A stretch of DNA of 64,000 bases from Nocardia rosealba (GCF_020216065.1 NZ_JAIWNA010000005.1:124001-188000), one strand, 5' to 3'; positions 30,291 through 37,992 are shown, numbered from the stretch's first letter. Notes: a model not told the origin generated them from the sequence alone. Translations and numbers: made by a program.

Positions 30291-31525
30291 GCCTCGTCCA
30301 CCAGGGGCGCACCCGACTCGAGGTGCGGACGGAGCACGTTCTCGAACATGCTCAGCGCCGAACCGATCGCCATGTGCATGTCCAGGTACTGGTAGGTGCC
30401 GAGGCGGCCACCGAAAAGCACCTTGCGCTCGGCGGTTTCACGCTTGGCGCGCTCGCGGTAGGCGAGCAGCTTGGCGCGGTCCTCCGGGGTGTTGATCGGG
30501 TAATACGGTTCGTCGCCGGTCTGGGCGAAGCGCGAGAACTCGCGCATGATGACCGTCTTGTCGGTCGGGTAGTCGCGTTCCGGGTGGAAGTGGCGCGGCT
30601 CGATGATGCGGGTGAACGGCGCGTCGGCGTCGTTGTAGTTCATCACCGAGGTTCCCTGGAAGTCGCCGATCTCGAGCACTTCGGTCTCGAAATCAATGGT
30701 GCGCCAACCCAATTCACCTTCGGCGTAGTCGAAGTACAGGTCCAGCGGACCGGTGTAGACCACCGGCGCGTCGGGATTGGCGGCGCGGACCTCGTCCCGC
30801 ACGTCGAACCAGTCCGTGTTCAGGCGCACGTCGATGAGGTCGGAGGCGGCCATGTTCTCCAGCCACTTCGTGTACCCCTCCTTGGGCAAGCCCTCGTAGG
30901 TGTCGTTGAAGTAGCGGTTGTCGAAGGTGTAGCGCACCGGCAGACGGGTGATGTTGCCCGCGGGCAGTTCCTTCGGGTCGGTCTGCCACTGCTTGGCGGT
31001 GTAGTCGCGGATGAACGCCTCGTAGAGGGGACGGCCGATCAGCGAGATCGCCTTCTCCTCGAGGTTCTGCGCGTCGGCGGACTTCACCTCGGCGGCCTGC
31101 TCGGCGATGAGCTTGCGAGCTTCCTCCGGCGTGAAGTAGCGGCCGAAGAACTGCGAGATCAGCCCGAGCCCCATCGGCAGTGGGTACGCCTGGCCCTTGT
31201 GCAGGCCGAACACGCGATGCTGGTAGCCGGTGAACTCGGTGAACTGGGTGACGTAGTCCCACACCTTCTTGTTCGAGGTGTGGAACAGGTGCGCGCCGTA
31301 CTTGTGAATCTCGATTCCGGTTTCCGGATCGGGCTCGGAGTAGGCGTTGCCACCCAGGTGGTAGCGGCGGTCGATCACCAGCACCCGCTTACCCAGCACG
31401 TTCGCGGCCCGCTCGGCCACGGTCAGGCCGAAGAAGCCGGACCCGACCACGATCAGGTCGTACTGGTTTGCCTGGCTGGCGGAATCTGCGTTGACGGAGT
31501 TACCCGAGGACGATGCGGCGGTCAC
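30287..31525 (-). CDS. glf: UDP-galactopyranose mutase Glf
   Basis: A flavoenzyme of 412 residues that interconverts UDP-galactopyranose and UDP-galactofuranose, the precursor for GlfT2. The FAD-binding motif YDLIVVGSGFFGLTVAERA begins near residue 23, followed by VIDRRYHLGGNAYS, KYGAHLFHTSNKKVW, and the substrate-binding YTAKQWQTDP and REFSRF regions. I choose GTG 31525 because a TACGCT -10 lies eight bases upstream, giving a near-leaderless transcript and a protein close to the usual length (399 in M. tuberculosis). An in-frame GTG at 31606 would add 27 residues without a ribosome binding site. First gene of the glf-glfT2-PAP2-ubiA-aftB operon. Confidence 0.93.
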   Translation of the reverse strand: MTAASSSGNSVNADSASQANQYDLIVVGSGFFGLTVAERAANVLGKRVLVIDRRYHLGGNAYSEPDPETGIEIHKYGAHLFHTSNKKVWDYVTQFTEFTGYQHRVFGLHKGQAYPLPMGLGLISQFFGRYFTPEEARKLIAEQAAEVKSADAQNLEEKAISLIGRPLYEAFIRDYTAKQWQTDPKELPAGNITRLPVRYTFDNRYFNDTYEGLPKEGYTKWLENMAASDLIDVRLNTDWFDVRDEVRAANPDAPVVYTGPLDLYFDYAEGELGWRTIDFETEVLEIGDFQGTSVMNYNDADAPFTRIIEPRHFHPERDYPTDKTVIMREFSRFAQTGDEPYYPINTPEDRAKLLAYRERAKRETAERKVLFGGRLGTYQYLDMHMAIGSALSMFENVLRPHLESGAPLVDEA

Positions 31526-31533
31526 GGGTGCCC

Positions 31534-31561
31534 AGCGTATCGGAAGACGCCGGATTGTCCC
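31534..31561 (-). promoter_or_regulatory. Putative promoter of the glf operon
   Basis: On the minus strand GGGACA (31556-31561) and TACGCT (31534-31539) are separated by 16 bases. The -10 ends eight bases before the proposed GTG start, consistent with leaderless or nearly leaderless initiation. Confidence 0.4.
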
Positions 31562-31685
31562 GGCGGAGTCCATGACCGACTCCTGACCTGCGCTTTTATC
31601 AGCCACTACCCGGATAGGACCGAATCGATGCCGATGCGTACGGCAACGTCGGGTGTGAGTCGCTGTTCCGAGGCGGAGTCAGGTG

Positions 31686-32306
31686 TCAGTAGTGGGGATA
31701 CGCATTCGGGCGACCGGCGCGGATCCAGCGGCCCGTCGAGGGGGCTGCGGTCAGGATGAGGATGATCAGGGGGAAGAACGAGATCACGAGGGCGCCCGCG
31801 ATCGCGCCACCGGCCTCCGACGAGGAGGTCTGGCTCAGTGCCATCAGGACCGAGACCCAGGTACCACCCAGGGCGAGGACGGACAGCAGGATCAGGAGCA
31901 CGCGGCCCGCGGTCTTGCGACGGAACAGCAGGATGGAGCCGAGGAACCACAGCAGGCTGGGGACGGCGGCGATGGCGAGGCCGATGGTCACCTCGGACCG
32001 GCCCGCTTCGTCGGTGGCGCTGGTCGGCTCGGTGGCGAAGATGAAGGCCGCGGCGATTCCGAGTCCGCCGAGGGCGATCAGCGACAGCAGCAGTGAGATG
32101 ACAGCAGCGGTGATCGCCGTCCCCCCGCCGGGGCGTGGTTGTCCGTAGCCCGGCGGGTACTGGCCGTAAGCCGGTGCGCCGTAACCGTATTCGGCATACG
32201 GCTGGGCACCGTAGGGCTGGGCGTAGGGGTCGGGGGCGTAGCCCGGTTGTGCGTAACCCTGTGCCGCGTACGGGTCGTAGCCCTGTGGGCCGTGCGGATA
32301 CCCCAT
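31686..32306 (-). CDS. Four-helix membrane protein with Tyr/Pro/Gly-rich N-terminus
   Basis: A 206-residue protein. Residues 1-62 are an unstructured stretch built from Y/P/Q/G/A repeats (AAQGYAQPGYAPDPYAQPY and similar), as in many actinobacterial membrane proteins. Four hydrophobic helices follow (about 64-87, 107-127, 134-157, 167-187), and a short tail. ATG 32306 has a strong AGGAGGGGG site. The family looks DUF4190/DUF4064-like in layout, but I cannot name it with certainty. It sits right at the boundary between the arabinogalactan block and the glnR block. Function unknown. Confidence 0.68.
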   Translation of the reverse strand: MGYPHGPQGYDPYAAQGYAQPGYAPDPYAQPYGAQPYAEYGYGAPAYGQYPPGYGQPRPGGGTAITAAVISLLLSLIALGGLGIAAAFIFATEPTSATDEAGRSEVTIGLAIAAVPSLLWFLGSILLFRRKTAGRVLLILLSVLALGGTWVSVLMALSQTSSSEAGGAIAGALVISFFPLIILILTAAPSTGRWIRAGRPNAYPHY

Positions 32307-32354
32307 CGTTCCCCCTCCTGATGAGCTGTGTGCCCTGGTGCTGACCAGCTGAAA

Positions 32355-32900
32355 CTATACGGCCGATCCGACAAGATCTTTCGGGCGTGCGCGCGTGTAG
32401 TTCGCCGTCCACGGCAGGAGTGCCATGAGCAGCACGATCGCGCCGAGCCCGGTCGCGGTGGCGGCGGCCGTCCAGTTGTGGTTGACGATCGCCGTCACCG
32501 CTCCCGGCACCCCACCGAGACCGACGAAGATCGAACGCAGTACCGATTGGTCGGCGAACCAGTGGATGCCGTACCCGGAGTCGTAGCCGATGAGCGTGGC
32601 GAGCAGGGCCAGCAGCCCGAGGCCGAGTTGCGCTGCGGCGGCGGCGATCAGCACCCAGCGGCCGGTGTCGTCGCGGCGGGCGAGCAGCAGCGCGCCGTAG
32701 CCGAAGGCGAACGCGGCGGCCAGCGCGCCGAGCGTGCTGAAGAGGACGAGCGAATCGTCGAGCAGCTCCGGGTCGCCGAAGAAGGTGCGCAGGACATACG
32801 CCGCGCCGAGCAGATTCGCCACGGCGGCGAGCGCGCCGAGGGTCACGGCGACGACGGCCGTCACGTCACCGAGAGTCGTTGTCTTCTCCTGCTCGAGCAT
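32355..32900 (-). CDS. Membrane protein of unknown function
   Basis: A 181-residue protein with four or five hydrophobic helices (about 13-38, 50-75, 81-104, 122-140, 146-165) and short polar ends. An ARRDDTGRW loop separates helices 2 and 3. No catalytic motif. ATG 32900 lies six bases after a TACGGT box (32907-32912 on the minus strand), so the transcript may be leaderless; no ribosome binding site is visible. Its neighbour at 32925 is a similar small membrane protein, and the two are only 24 bases apart. Confidence 0.62.
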   Translation of the reverse strand: MLEQEKTTTLGDVTAVVAVTLGALAAVANLLGAAYVLRTFFGDPELLDDSLVLFSTLGALAAAFAFGYGALLLARRDDTGRWVLIAAAAAQLGLGLLALLATLIGYDSGYGIHWFADQSVLRSIFVGLGGVPGAVTAIVNHNWTAAATATGLGAIVLLMALLPWTANYTRARPKDLVGSAV

Positions 32901-32906
32901 GGTCCG

Positions 32907-32912
32907 ACCGTA
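32907..32912 (-). promoter_or_regulatory. Putative -10 element, leaderless membrane protein gene
   Basis: TACGGT on the minus strand, ending six bases before the ATG at 32900; no ribosome binding site in between. Confidence 0.4.
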
Positions 32913-32924
32913 TCCCGTCCGCCG

Positions 32925-33335
32925 CTATCGCGTCGCGGTCCAGCGTCGCGTCGGCTCGATCACGCTGAACGCCACGATCACCACATTGAGCCCGAGCCAG
33001 CAGTCCAGCGGCCCGAACCGCCAGCCGTGACTCGCCCCGTTCAACACCACGACCAGCCCCGTCGCCCCCGCCATCACCGCCGCCATCGTGAGCAGCACTC
33101 GCCTACCGAGCATCCGGCGCCGCAGCAACAGCACCGCGCCGAGCAGGTACACCACGCCGAGCCCGCCGACGATCCCCGCGCCCACATAGTCGAGATCGAT
33201 CTGACGCCCGAGCGTCCGCAATACCGCGGTCGCCACCCCGACGACGATCCCCGCAACGCCGACCAGTACCCCCAGCCAACCCGCGATCAGCGCGGTCACC
33301 GCGCGCAAAGGCCCCTCCGGCCGCACCTGCTCCAC
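32925..33335 (-). CDS. Small membrane protein of unknown function
   Basis: A 136-residue protein with four predicted helices (about 13-36, 45-67, 75-96, 103-122). Charged loops such as RRRMLGRR face one side. The start is GTG 33335 by frame; no strong ribosome binding site is seen and the exact start is uncertain. It shares a general layout with the gene at 32355 (short helices, Gly/Ala/Val-rich, Arg-rich loops) and probably forms a unit with it. No family recognised. Confidence 0.55.
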   Translation of the reverse strand: MEQVRPEGPLRAVTALIAGWLGVLVGVAGIVVGVATAVLRTLGRQIDLDYVGAGIVGGLGVVYLLGAVLLLRRRMLGRRVLLTMAAVMAGATGLVVVLNGASHGWRFGPLDCWLGLNVVIVAFSVIEPTRRWTATR

Positions 33336-33501
33336 ACTGTCCCCGCTACTTGTCGTCGTTCGGAGTCAGTTATACGGGGCTTGCGTGATCTGCGCCGGGG
33401 TGTGCTTGGGTTGCGGTCTCAGCTGTACGGAACTACCTCGGCGTTTTGTGCACCACAAAGGTATTGGGCTGTATTTTTAGAGCGCTGGCGCGCTCGAGCG
33501 C

Positions 33502-33577
33502 GGCCCCTGAGGGGCCGCGCGAACAGCGCTCGAGACTCGCGCTTCGCGCATGCGCTTCGAGCGCTGTTCGCGCGGCC
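33502..33577. repeat. Nested inverted repeats in a 330-base intergenic region
   Basis: The gap 33336-33665 has no gene. It contains a 21-bp perfect inverted repeat (33513-33533 with 33557-33577, beginning GGCCGCGCGAACAGCGCTCG) around a 23-base loop, and a smaller palindrome GGCCCCTGAGGGGCC at 33502-33516 that shares its left edge. AGCGCT/CTCGAG motifs recur through 33481-33570. It could be a bidirectional terminator for the convergent-end genes or a dispersed palindromic element. Confidence 0.7.
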
Positions 33578-33665
33578 GGGCCGCTACGCCGCTTCGCGGC
33601 GGACCCTCCTCGAGGTCGGGATGTGCGGGGCTGGGAAGGCTGTCATGGCGGACTGAATGTGCTCG

Positions 33666-34424
33666 TCAGGGGGTGCTGCCGTTGACCGGTGTCAGGTCCT
33701 CGCCGTCGACGTCTTCGTCGGTGAAGGCGGGCGGTTCGCCCTTGGCGGCGGTCGAGCGGGCGGGGCGGACGGCCTTGTAGCCGACATTGCGGACGGTGCC
33801 GATGAGGGATTCGTATTCGCTGCCGAGTTTGGCGCGCAGGCGGCGGACGTGGACGTCGACGGTTCGGGTGCCGCCGAAGAAGTCGTAGCCCCACACCTCT
33901 TGCAGCAACTGGGCGCGGGTGAAGACCCGGCCTGCGTGCTGGGCGAGGTACTTGAGCAGCTCGAATTCCTTGTAGGTGAGGTCGAGCGGGCGGCCGCGCA
34001 GGCGGGCGGTGTAGGTGCCTTCGTCGATCACCAGTTCGCCGAGGGTGATCTTGCCAGTGTTCTCGGGGCTGGCCACGCCGCCGTTGCGGCCGACGAGCAG
34101 GCGCAGGCGCGCGTCGAGTTCGGCGGGGCCGGTGCCTGGCAGCAGGATGTCGTCGAGGCCCCAGTCGGCGTTCACCGCGACCAGTCCGCCCTCGGTGAGC
34201 ACGGCGACTACGGGCACCGACGAACCGGTGCTGCCGAGCAGTCTGCACAGCCCGCGCGCGGCGGCCAGATCGGTCCTGGCGTCGACCAGCGCTACATCGG
34301 CGCTACCCGCCTCGAGCAGGGAAGACACCTCGGTCGGCGCGGGGCGGACGTTGTGCGCAAGCAGCGTCAACGAGGGCAGCACCGCATCCGGGTTGGGGTC
34401 GGAAGTCAGTAGGAGCAGCTCCAC
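33666..34424 (-). CDS. glnR: GlnR-type OmpR-family response regulator
   Basis: A 252-residue orphan regulator. The N-terminal receiver-like domain (1-115) keeps an Asp (VALVDARTD) but lacks the full acidic pocket of typical response regulators, as known for GlnR, which works without phosphorylation. The C-terminal winged-helix domain (about 127-225) has LTYKEFELLKYLAQHAGRVF, the recognition segment TRTVDVHVRRLRAKLG and a GVGYK-like wing (RNVGYKAVRP). GlnR globally controls nitrogen assimilation genes in actinobacteria. GTG 34424 has AGGAGGAG upstream. It is divergent from lmeA, the same arrangement as Rv0818/Rv0817c. Confidence 0.85.
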   Translation of the reverse strand: MELLLLTSDPNPDAVLPSLTLLAHNVRPAPTEVSSLLEAGSADVALVDARTDLAAARGLCRLLGSTGSSVPVVAVLTEGGLVAVNADWGLDDILLPGTGPAELDARLRLLVGRNGGVASPENTGKITLGELVIDEGTYTARLRGRPLDLTYKEFELLKYLAQHAGRVFTRAQLLQEVWGYDFFGGTRTVDVHVRRLRAKLGSEYESLIGTVRNVGYKAVRPARSTAAKGEPPAFTDEDVDGEDLTPVNGSTP

Positions 34425-34600
34425 CGGGCTCTCCTCCTATCTCGTGTCTGCGCGACGAGAGCAGCCGCACAGCTACGTCGCCGAAACACAGGGTTAGTCG
34501 GTGCAACATTAGCGCGTCACAGGCCATGACCTCGCAACACGGGCACACTTACGAGTGTTCGGCCGATACCCGGGCCCCCGGCACCCGCGTGCGTGGGCGC

Positions 34601-34606
34601 TACTCT
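34601..34606 (+). promoter_or_regulatory. Putative -10 element, leaderless lmeA transcript
   Basis: TACTCT ends six bases before the ATG at 34613, with no ribosome binding site between. Confidence 0.45.
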
Positions 34607-34612
34607 CACCTC

Positions 34613-35458
34613 ATGCGCAAGCTGATCATCGGGCTGCTGTGCCTGGCCGGGTTGGCGGTGGTGATCGATTTCGGCGCCGCCGCCTACACCGAGTACCACG
34701 TGTCGCGGCAACTGCGGGCGGGCGCCGACCTGTCGGCCGATCCCGAAGTGACCTTCCACGGTTTCCCGTTCACCGCCCAGGCCCTGGCCGGGCGCTACGA
34801 CAACGTGGCGATCCGGGCCCGAAGCATGCGCCCGGACATCCCCGGCGAGATCGGCATCGAAGCCACGCTGAACGGTCTGCACGCGCCTGCCGGCGAGCTG
34901 CTCGACGGTGCGGCGCGCTCGGTGCAGGTCGACCGCGTCGACGCCCGCATGCGCATCGAACCCACCGAGCTCGGCAGGCTCTTCGGCATCCCCGACCTGC
35001 AGGTCCACACCCGTCCGGCCGACAAGTCCGACGGCACGGGCGGTTCGGGTGGTTCCGGCATGACCACCGGGGGCGCGCTCGTGCTCACCGGCACGCTGCC
35101 CACCGCGCCCAACGGGCGCATTCTCGGCGCGGGTGTCACCCCGTCGAGTTCGGCCAAACGCGTACCGGTGCAGATCCAGGCCGACCTGCTGCTCGACGGC
35201 GACCTGGTCCGCATCCAGGCCACCGGCTTCTATCACGACAAGAACAGCGGCCCGGCCGACACGGCCAAGACCAGCGAATCGGAGATCCTCGAGGCCGATC
35301 GCGGCGCGGTGCTCGAGCGCTTCAGTCGTACGATCGATACCAAGGAGTTGCCGTTCGGCGTCCGGCCCACCGAGGTGGAGGCGCTGGGTGGGCACATCGT
35401 TGTCGAGGGCGTCGGCCGCAACGTCACCATCGACCTGGACCGATTGCAGCAACCATGA
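34613..35458 (+). CDS. LmeA-type DUF2993 lipid-binding envelope protein
   Basis: A 281-residue protein with one N-terminal signal/anchor helix (LIIGLLCLAGLAVVIDFGAA) followed by a DUF2993 domain: ADPEVTFHGFPFTAQALAGR, YDNVAIRA, and long amphipathic beta strands typical of tubular lipid-binding proteins. A Gly/Ser/Thr linker (GTGGSGGSGMTTGG) interrupts it at about 142-155. Its ortholog Rv0817c belongs to the same DUF2993 family as mycobacterial LmeA, which supports mannan elongation of lipomannan, so an envelope lipid role is likely. ATG 34613 is six bases after TACTCT. Its stop overlaps the start of the next gene (ATGA). Confidence 0.75.
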   Translation: MRKLIIGLLCLAGLAVVIDFGAAAYTEYHVSRQLRAGADLSADPEVTFHGFPFTAQALAGRYDNVAIRARSMRPDIPGEIGIEATLNGLHAPAGELLDGAARSVQVDRVDARMRIEPTELGRLFGIPDLQVHTRPADKSDGTGGSGGSGMTTGGALVLTGTLPTAPNGRILGAGVTPSSSAKRVPVQIQADLLLDGDLVRIQATGFYHDKNSGPADTAKTSESEILEADRGAVLERFSRTIDTKELPFGVRPTEVEALGGHIVVEGVGRNVTIDLDRLQQP

Positions 35459-35889
35459 TCGAACTCGCCGTACTCGCCGCCGTCGTGCTGGCCGCCGTCG
35501 CGGTCGGCCTGCTGCTGCGCCGCAACCAGGGCCGGGTCCGGCCCGCCACCCTCGACCCCGACACCGAACAGCGCGCCCGCCTGCTCGACGCGGCGGGTGT
35601 CTCCGGTTCGGTGCCCGCGGTGCTGCACTTCTCGGCCGACTGGTGCGGTCCGTGCGACGCCGTGCGGCGGGTGGTCGCCGGTGTCACCGCGGAACTGGCC
35701 GATTCGCCGAACGCACCCCGCGACATCGAGATCGACATCGACGCGCAACCCGCGCTGGCCCGCGAACTCAACGTGCTCTCCCTGCCGACGACCTTCGTCT
35801 TCGACGCCGAGGGCAAGGAGCGTTTCCGCATCTCCGGCGTACCGAAGGCGGGCGACCTGCGCACCGCCCTCGAGCCGCTCACAGTGTGA
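35455..35889 (+). CDS. thiX: Membrane-anchored thioredoxin (ThiX-type)
   Basis: A 144-residue thioredoxin-fold protein with an N-terminal membrane helix (residues 2-22) and the redox motif W63-C-G-P-C67 in FSADWCGPCDAVRR, followed by the cis-Pro region LSLPTTFVFD. It should reduce disulfides at the membrane; the side it faces depends on helix orientation, and the RRNQ after the helix suggests a cytosolic domain. ATG 35455 overlaps the lmeA stop. It matches Rv0816c by position. It lies just upstream of the cysteine-responsive leader and sulfur operon, consistent with thiol metabolism. Confidence 0.85.
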   Translation: MIELAVLAAVVLAAVAVGLLLRRNQGRVRPATLDPDTEQRARLLDAAGVSGSVPAVLHFSADWCGPCDAVRRVVAGVTAELADSPNAPRDIEIDIDAQPALARELNVLSLPTTFVFDAEGKERFRISGVPKAGDLRTALEPLTV

Positions 35890-35939
35890 CGTTGTCCCCC
35901 GTTTCGAGGGGGGCCTGCCCATTTCCCGGGAAGACCGGG

Positions 35940-35945
35940 TAAACT
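35940..35945 (+). promoter_or_regulatory. Putative -10 element of the cysteine operon
   Basis: TAAACT ends seven bases before the GTG at 35953, placing transcription start at the first base of the leader ORF. Confidence 0.55.
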
Positions 35946-35952
35946 CTTCATC

Positions 35953-36039
35953 GTGCAAACCGACCACGAGCTGATGCTCACCCGACGCCGCACAGTTGAC
36001 CTGTGTCGCCTCGGTGGTTGTTGCTGCCTGTGCCGCTGA
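35953..36039 (+). CDS. Leaderless cysteine-rich leader peptide (attenuator uORF)
   Basis: A 28-residue ORF (GTG 35953, TGA 36037-36039) that ends with a run of cysteines: RRRTVDLCRLGG then CCCLCR. It begins directly at the predicted transcription start after TAAACT and lies 121 bases upstream of the DUF4395-cysA-sseC operon. In M. smegmatis a leaderless polycysteine uORF in front of the same three-gene operon attenuates expression according to cysteine supply; the RRRTVDLCR core is also seen in leader peptides of other actinobacterial sulfur genes. Ribosome stalling at the Cys codons at low cysteine would expose the downstream start. Regulation here is inferred from this match of sequence and position. 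Confidence 0.8.
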   Translation: MQTDHELMLTRRRTVDLCRLGGCCCLCR

Positions 36040-36160
36040 CCGGTCGGCTTCTCTCCCGAGATTCCTGACGCCGACCTCTGTTCGCCGCGCGAGTGATCGT
36101 TTCGATCCCCCGGCGAACTGGCAGATCCCACTGAATCGTCTCAGCGCAGGAGTTCGCACC

Positions 36161-36631
36161 ATGACCTCGTTTTCTGATTCCCCACCTCGCGTCGATGTCC
36201 GCGGGCCGCGTTTCGTGGCCTGGGTGACGACCGGGGTGCTCGTCGCGGTGCTGCTGGTCGCGACCGTTTCCCCCGTCGCCGCCGCGATCCTGATCGGCCT
36301 GCAGGCCGTGGTGTTCGCGATCGGCGCGGCGGCCGGTCCCGCCAAGCACCCTTACGGCCGGATCTACGCGGCGCTCGTCGCGCCGCGAGTCGGCCCGCCC
36401 ACCGAGACCGAACCCGTGCCGCCGCTGCGTTTCGCGCAGGCACTCGGCTTCGCGTTCGCCGGTGTCTCCCTGCTGGGCTTCGCGCTCGGCTCCCCGATCG
36501 TCGGCGCGGTGTTCGCCGGCTTCGCCCTGTTCGCGGCGTTCTTGAACGCGGCGTTCGGGGTCTGCCTGGGCTGCCAGATCTATCCGCTGGTAGCCCGCTT
36601 CCGCCGGTCGCCTGCTCCGGCACCGAACTGA
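36161..36631 (+). CDS. DUF4395 membrane protein
   Basis: A 156-residue membrane protein with four helices arranged in two pairs (about 20-38, 40-56, 88-107, 112-130) and a C-terminal CxxC (FGVCLGCQIYPL), characteristic of DUF4395. Members sit beside rhodanese/thiosulfate sulfurtransferases and may carry or deliver sulfane sulfur or thiosulfate across the membrane; this is suggested by context, not proved. ATG 36161 is the first start after the leader ORF, with GCAGGAG upstream. First gene of the operon with cysA and sseC. Confidence 0.8.
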   Translation: MTSFSDSPPRVDVRGPRFVAWVTTGVLVAVLLVATVSPVAAAILIGLQAVVFAIGAAAGPAKHPYGRIYAALVAPRVGPPTETEPVPPLRFAQALGFAFAGVSLLGFALGSPIVGAVFAGFALFAAFLNAAFGVCLGCQIYPLVARFRRSPAPAPN

Positions 36632-36662
36632 CCCACCCTGCACGTCTGTTGAAAGGAACAAC

Positions 36663-37496
36663 ATGGCTCGCTCCGATGTCCTGGTCTCCGTTGACTGGGC
36701 CGAAGAGAACCTCAACGCCCCCGGCGTCGTCTTCGTCGAGGTCGACGAGGACACCTCCGCCTACGAGGGTGGCCACATCGAAGGCGCCGTTCGCCTGGAC
36801 TGGAAGAACGACCTGCAGGATCAGGTTCGTCGCGACTTCGTGAACCAGGAGCAGTTCTCCGACCTGCTCTCGGCGCGCGGCATCGCCAACGACGACACCG
36901 TGGTGCTGTACGGCGGCAACAACAACTGGTTCGCCGCCTACGCCTACTGGTACTTCAAGCTGTACGGCCACAACGACGTCAAGCTGCTCGACGGCGGCCG
37001 CAAGAAGTGGGAGCTCGACGGTCGTCCGCTCTCGCGTGACGCGGTCAACCGCCCGGCCACCCAGTACAAGGCTTCGGCTCCCGACCTGAGCATCCGCGCC
37101 TTCCGCGACGAGGTCATCGCCGCGATCGGCACCAAGAACCTGGTCGACGTGCGCAGCCCCGACGAGTTCTCCGGCAAGATCCTGGCTCCCGCGCACCTGC
37201 CGCAGGAGCAGAGCCAGCGTCCCGGCCACATCCCGGGCGCGATCAACGTGCCGTGGAGCAAGGCGGCCAACGAGGACGGCACCTTCCGTTCCGACGAAGA
37301 GCTCGCCGAGCTCTACAAGGATGCGGGCCTGGACGGCGAGAAGGAGACCATCGCCTACTGCCGCATCGGCGAGCGTTCCTCGCACACCTGGTTCGTGCTG
37401 CAGGAGCTGCTCGGCCACCAGAACGTCAAGAACTACGACGGCAGCTGGACCGAATACGGTTCGCTCGTCGGTGCACCTATCGAGTTGGGAGCGTAA
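36663..37496 (+). CDS. cysA: Thiosulfate sulfurtransferase (rhodanese), CysA2/CysA3-type
   Basis: A 277-residue tandem-rhodanese sulfurtransferase. The N-terminal domain (about 1-125) is inactive, with Asn/Asp where the Cys would be (LYGGNNNWFAAY). The C-terminal domain has the CH2-type VDVRSPDEFSG and the active-site loop with Cys233 (AYCRIGERSSHTW). It transfers sulfane sulfur from thiosulfate to cyanide or a thiol acceptor. The gene has GAAAGGAAC upstream of ATG 36663 and lies 31 bases after the DUF4395 gene and 5 before sseC; the same trio is Rv0815c/Rv0814c in M. tuberculosis. Length matches the family. Confidence 0.93.
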   Translation: MARSDVLVSVDWAEENLNAPGVVFVEVDEDTSAYEGGHIEGAVRLDWKNDLQDQVRRDFVNQEQFSDLLSARGIANDDTVVLYGGNNNWFAAYAYWYFKLYGHNDVKLLDGGRKKWELDGRPLSRDAVNRPATQYKASAPDLSIRAFRDEVIAAIGTKNLVDVRSPDEFSGKILAPAHLPQEQSQRPGHIPGAINVPWSKAANEDGTFRSDEELAELYKDAGLDGEKETIAYCRIGERSSHTWFVLQELLGHQNVKNYDGSWTEYGSLVGAPIELGA

Positions 37497-37501
37497 TCAA
37501 T

Positions 37502-37807
37502 ATGTGTGCAGCACCTACCCAGGGTCAGGCCATCCCGGCCGGCGTCGATGTGGAGAAGGAAACGGTCATCACCGGCCGTGTCCTGAGCACCGACGGTCAG
37601 CCGGTCGGCGGCGCGTTCGTGCGTCTGCTCGACGGCAACGGTGACTTCACCGCCGAGGTCGTCGCCTCCGGCACCGGTGATTTCCGCTTCTTCGCCGCGC
37701 CGGGTTCGTGGACCCTGCGCGCGCTGTCGGCGTCGGGCAACGGCTCGGCCGAGATCAGCCCCGAGGGCGCGGGCATCCACGCGGTGGACGTCGCGGTCGC
37801 CAAGTAA
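37502..37807 (+). CDS. sseC: DUF1416 protein SseC
   Basis: A 101-residue soluble protein of the DUF1416/SseC family: MCAAPTQGQ at the start, KETVITGRVLSTDGQPVGGA, VRLLDGNGDFTAEV, FRFFAAPGSWTLRALS. The repeated beta strands suggest a transthyretin/carboxypeptidase-regulatory-like fold. Its conserved N-terminal Cys (residue 2) may accept sulfur from the sulfurtransferase encoded just upstream. ATG 37502 lies five bases after the cysA stop. A terminator with a T-tract follows at 37818, ending the operon. Confidence 0.88.
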   Translation: MCAAPTQGQAIPAGVDVEKETVITGRVLSTDGQPVGGAFVRLLDGNGDFTAEVVASGTGDFRFFAAPGSWTLRALSASGNGSAEISPEGAGIHAVDVAVAK

Positions 37808-37817
37808 GAAACCTCAC

Positions 37818-37861
37818 AACGGCCCTGGTAGTTCCTGTGCGGGAACTGCCGGGGCCGTTTT
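37818..37861 (+). terminator. Intrinsic terminator of the DUF4395-cysA-sseC operon
   Basis: An 18-bp stem (37818-37835 with 37842-37859, two G-U pairs, AACGGCCC...GGGGCCGTT) with a short loop, followed by TTTTC. Confidence 0.8.
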
Positions 37862-37883
37862 CGTATCTTCGTTTCGGACTCGC

Positions 37884-37889
37884 TAGACT
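37884..37889 (+). promoter_or_regulatory. Putative -10 element, leaderless microprotein transcript
   Basis: TAGACT ends seven bases before the GTG at 37897, directly after the sseC terminator. No ribosome binding site is present between them. Confidence 0.55.
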
Positions 37890-37896
37890 CCGAAAC

Positions 37897-37992
37897 GTGG
37901 TCCTCTTCTTCGAGATTCTCCTCATCGCCGTGTCGATCCTCATCGGCTGGTTCGGCCTGTACGTCTTCTACCGGCTGTTCACCGAGTCATGA
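37897..37992 (+). CDS. Leaderless 31-residue membrane microprotein
   Basis: A 31-residue ORF starting at GTG 37897: VVLFFEILLIAVSILIGWF followed by GLYVFYRLFTES. Nearly all of it is one transmembrane helix with a Glu near the N-terminus. The start codon lies seven bases after TAGACT, so translation would begin at the 5' end of the mRNA. Its stop (TGA 37990-37992) overlaps the ATG of the nitrobindin-like gene (ATGA), so ribosomes finishing here would re-initiate on that gene. The arrangement argues that it is a real gene and not just a leader. No family recognised; it may anchor or partner the downstream protein. Confidence 0.65.
   Translation: MVLFFEILLIAVSILIGWFGLYVFYRLFTES

Noticed and set aside
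33446..33780. Overlapping short frames in the intergenic palindromes.
   Set aside because: Composition follows the repeated GC motifs; no start signals.
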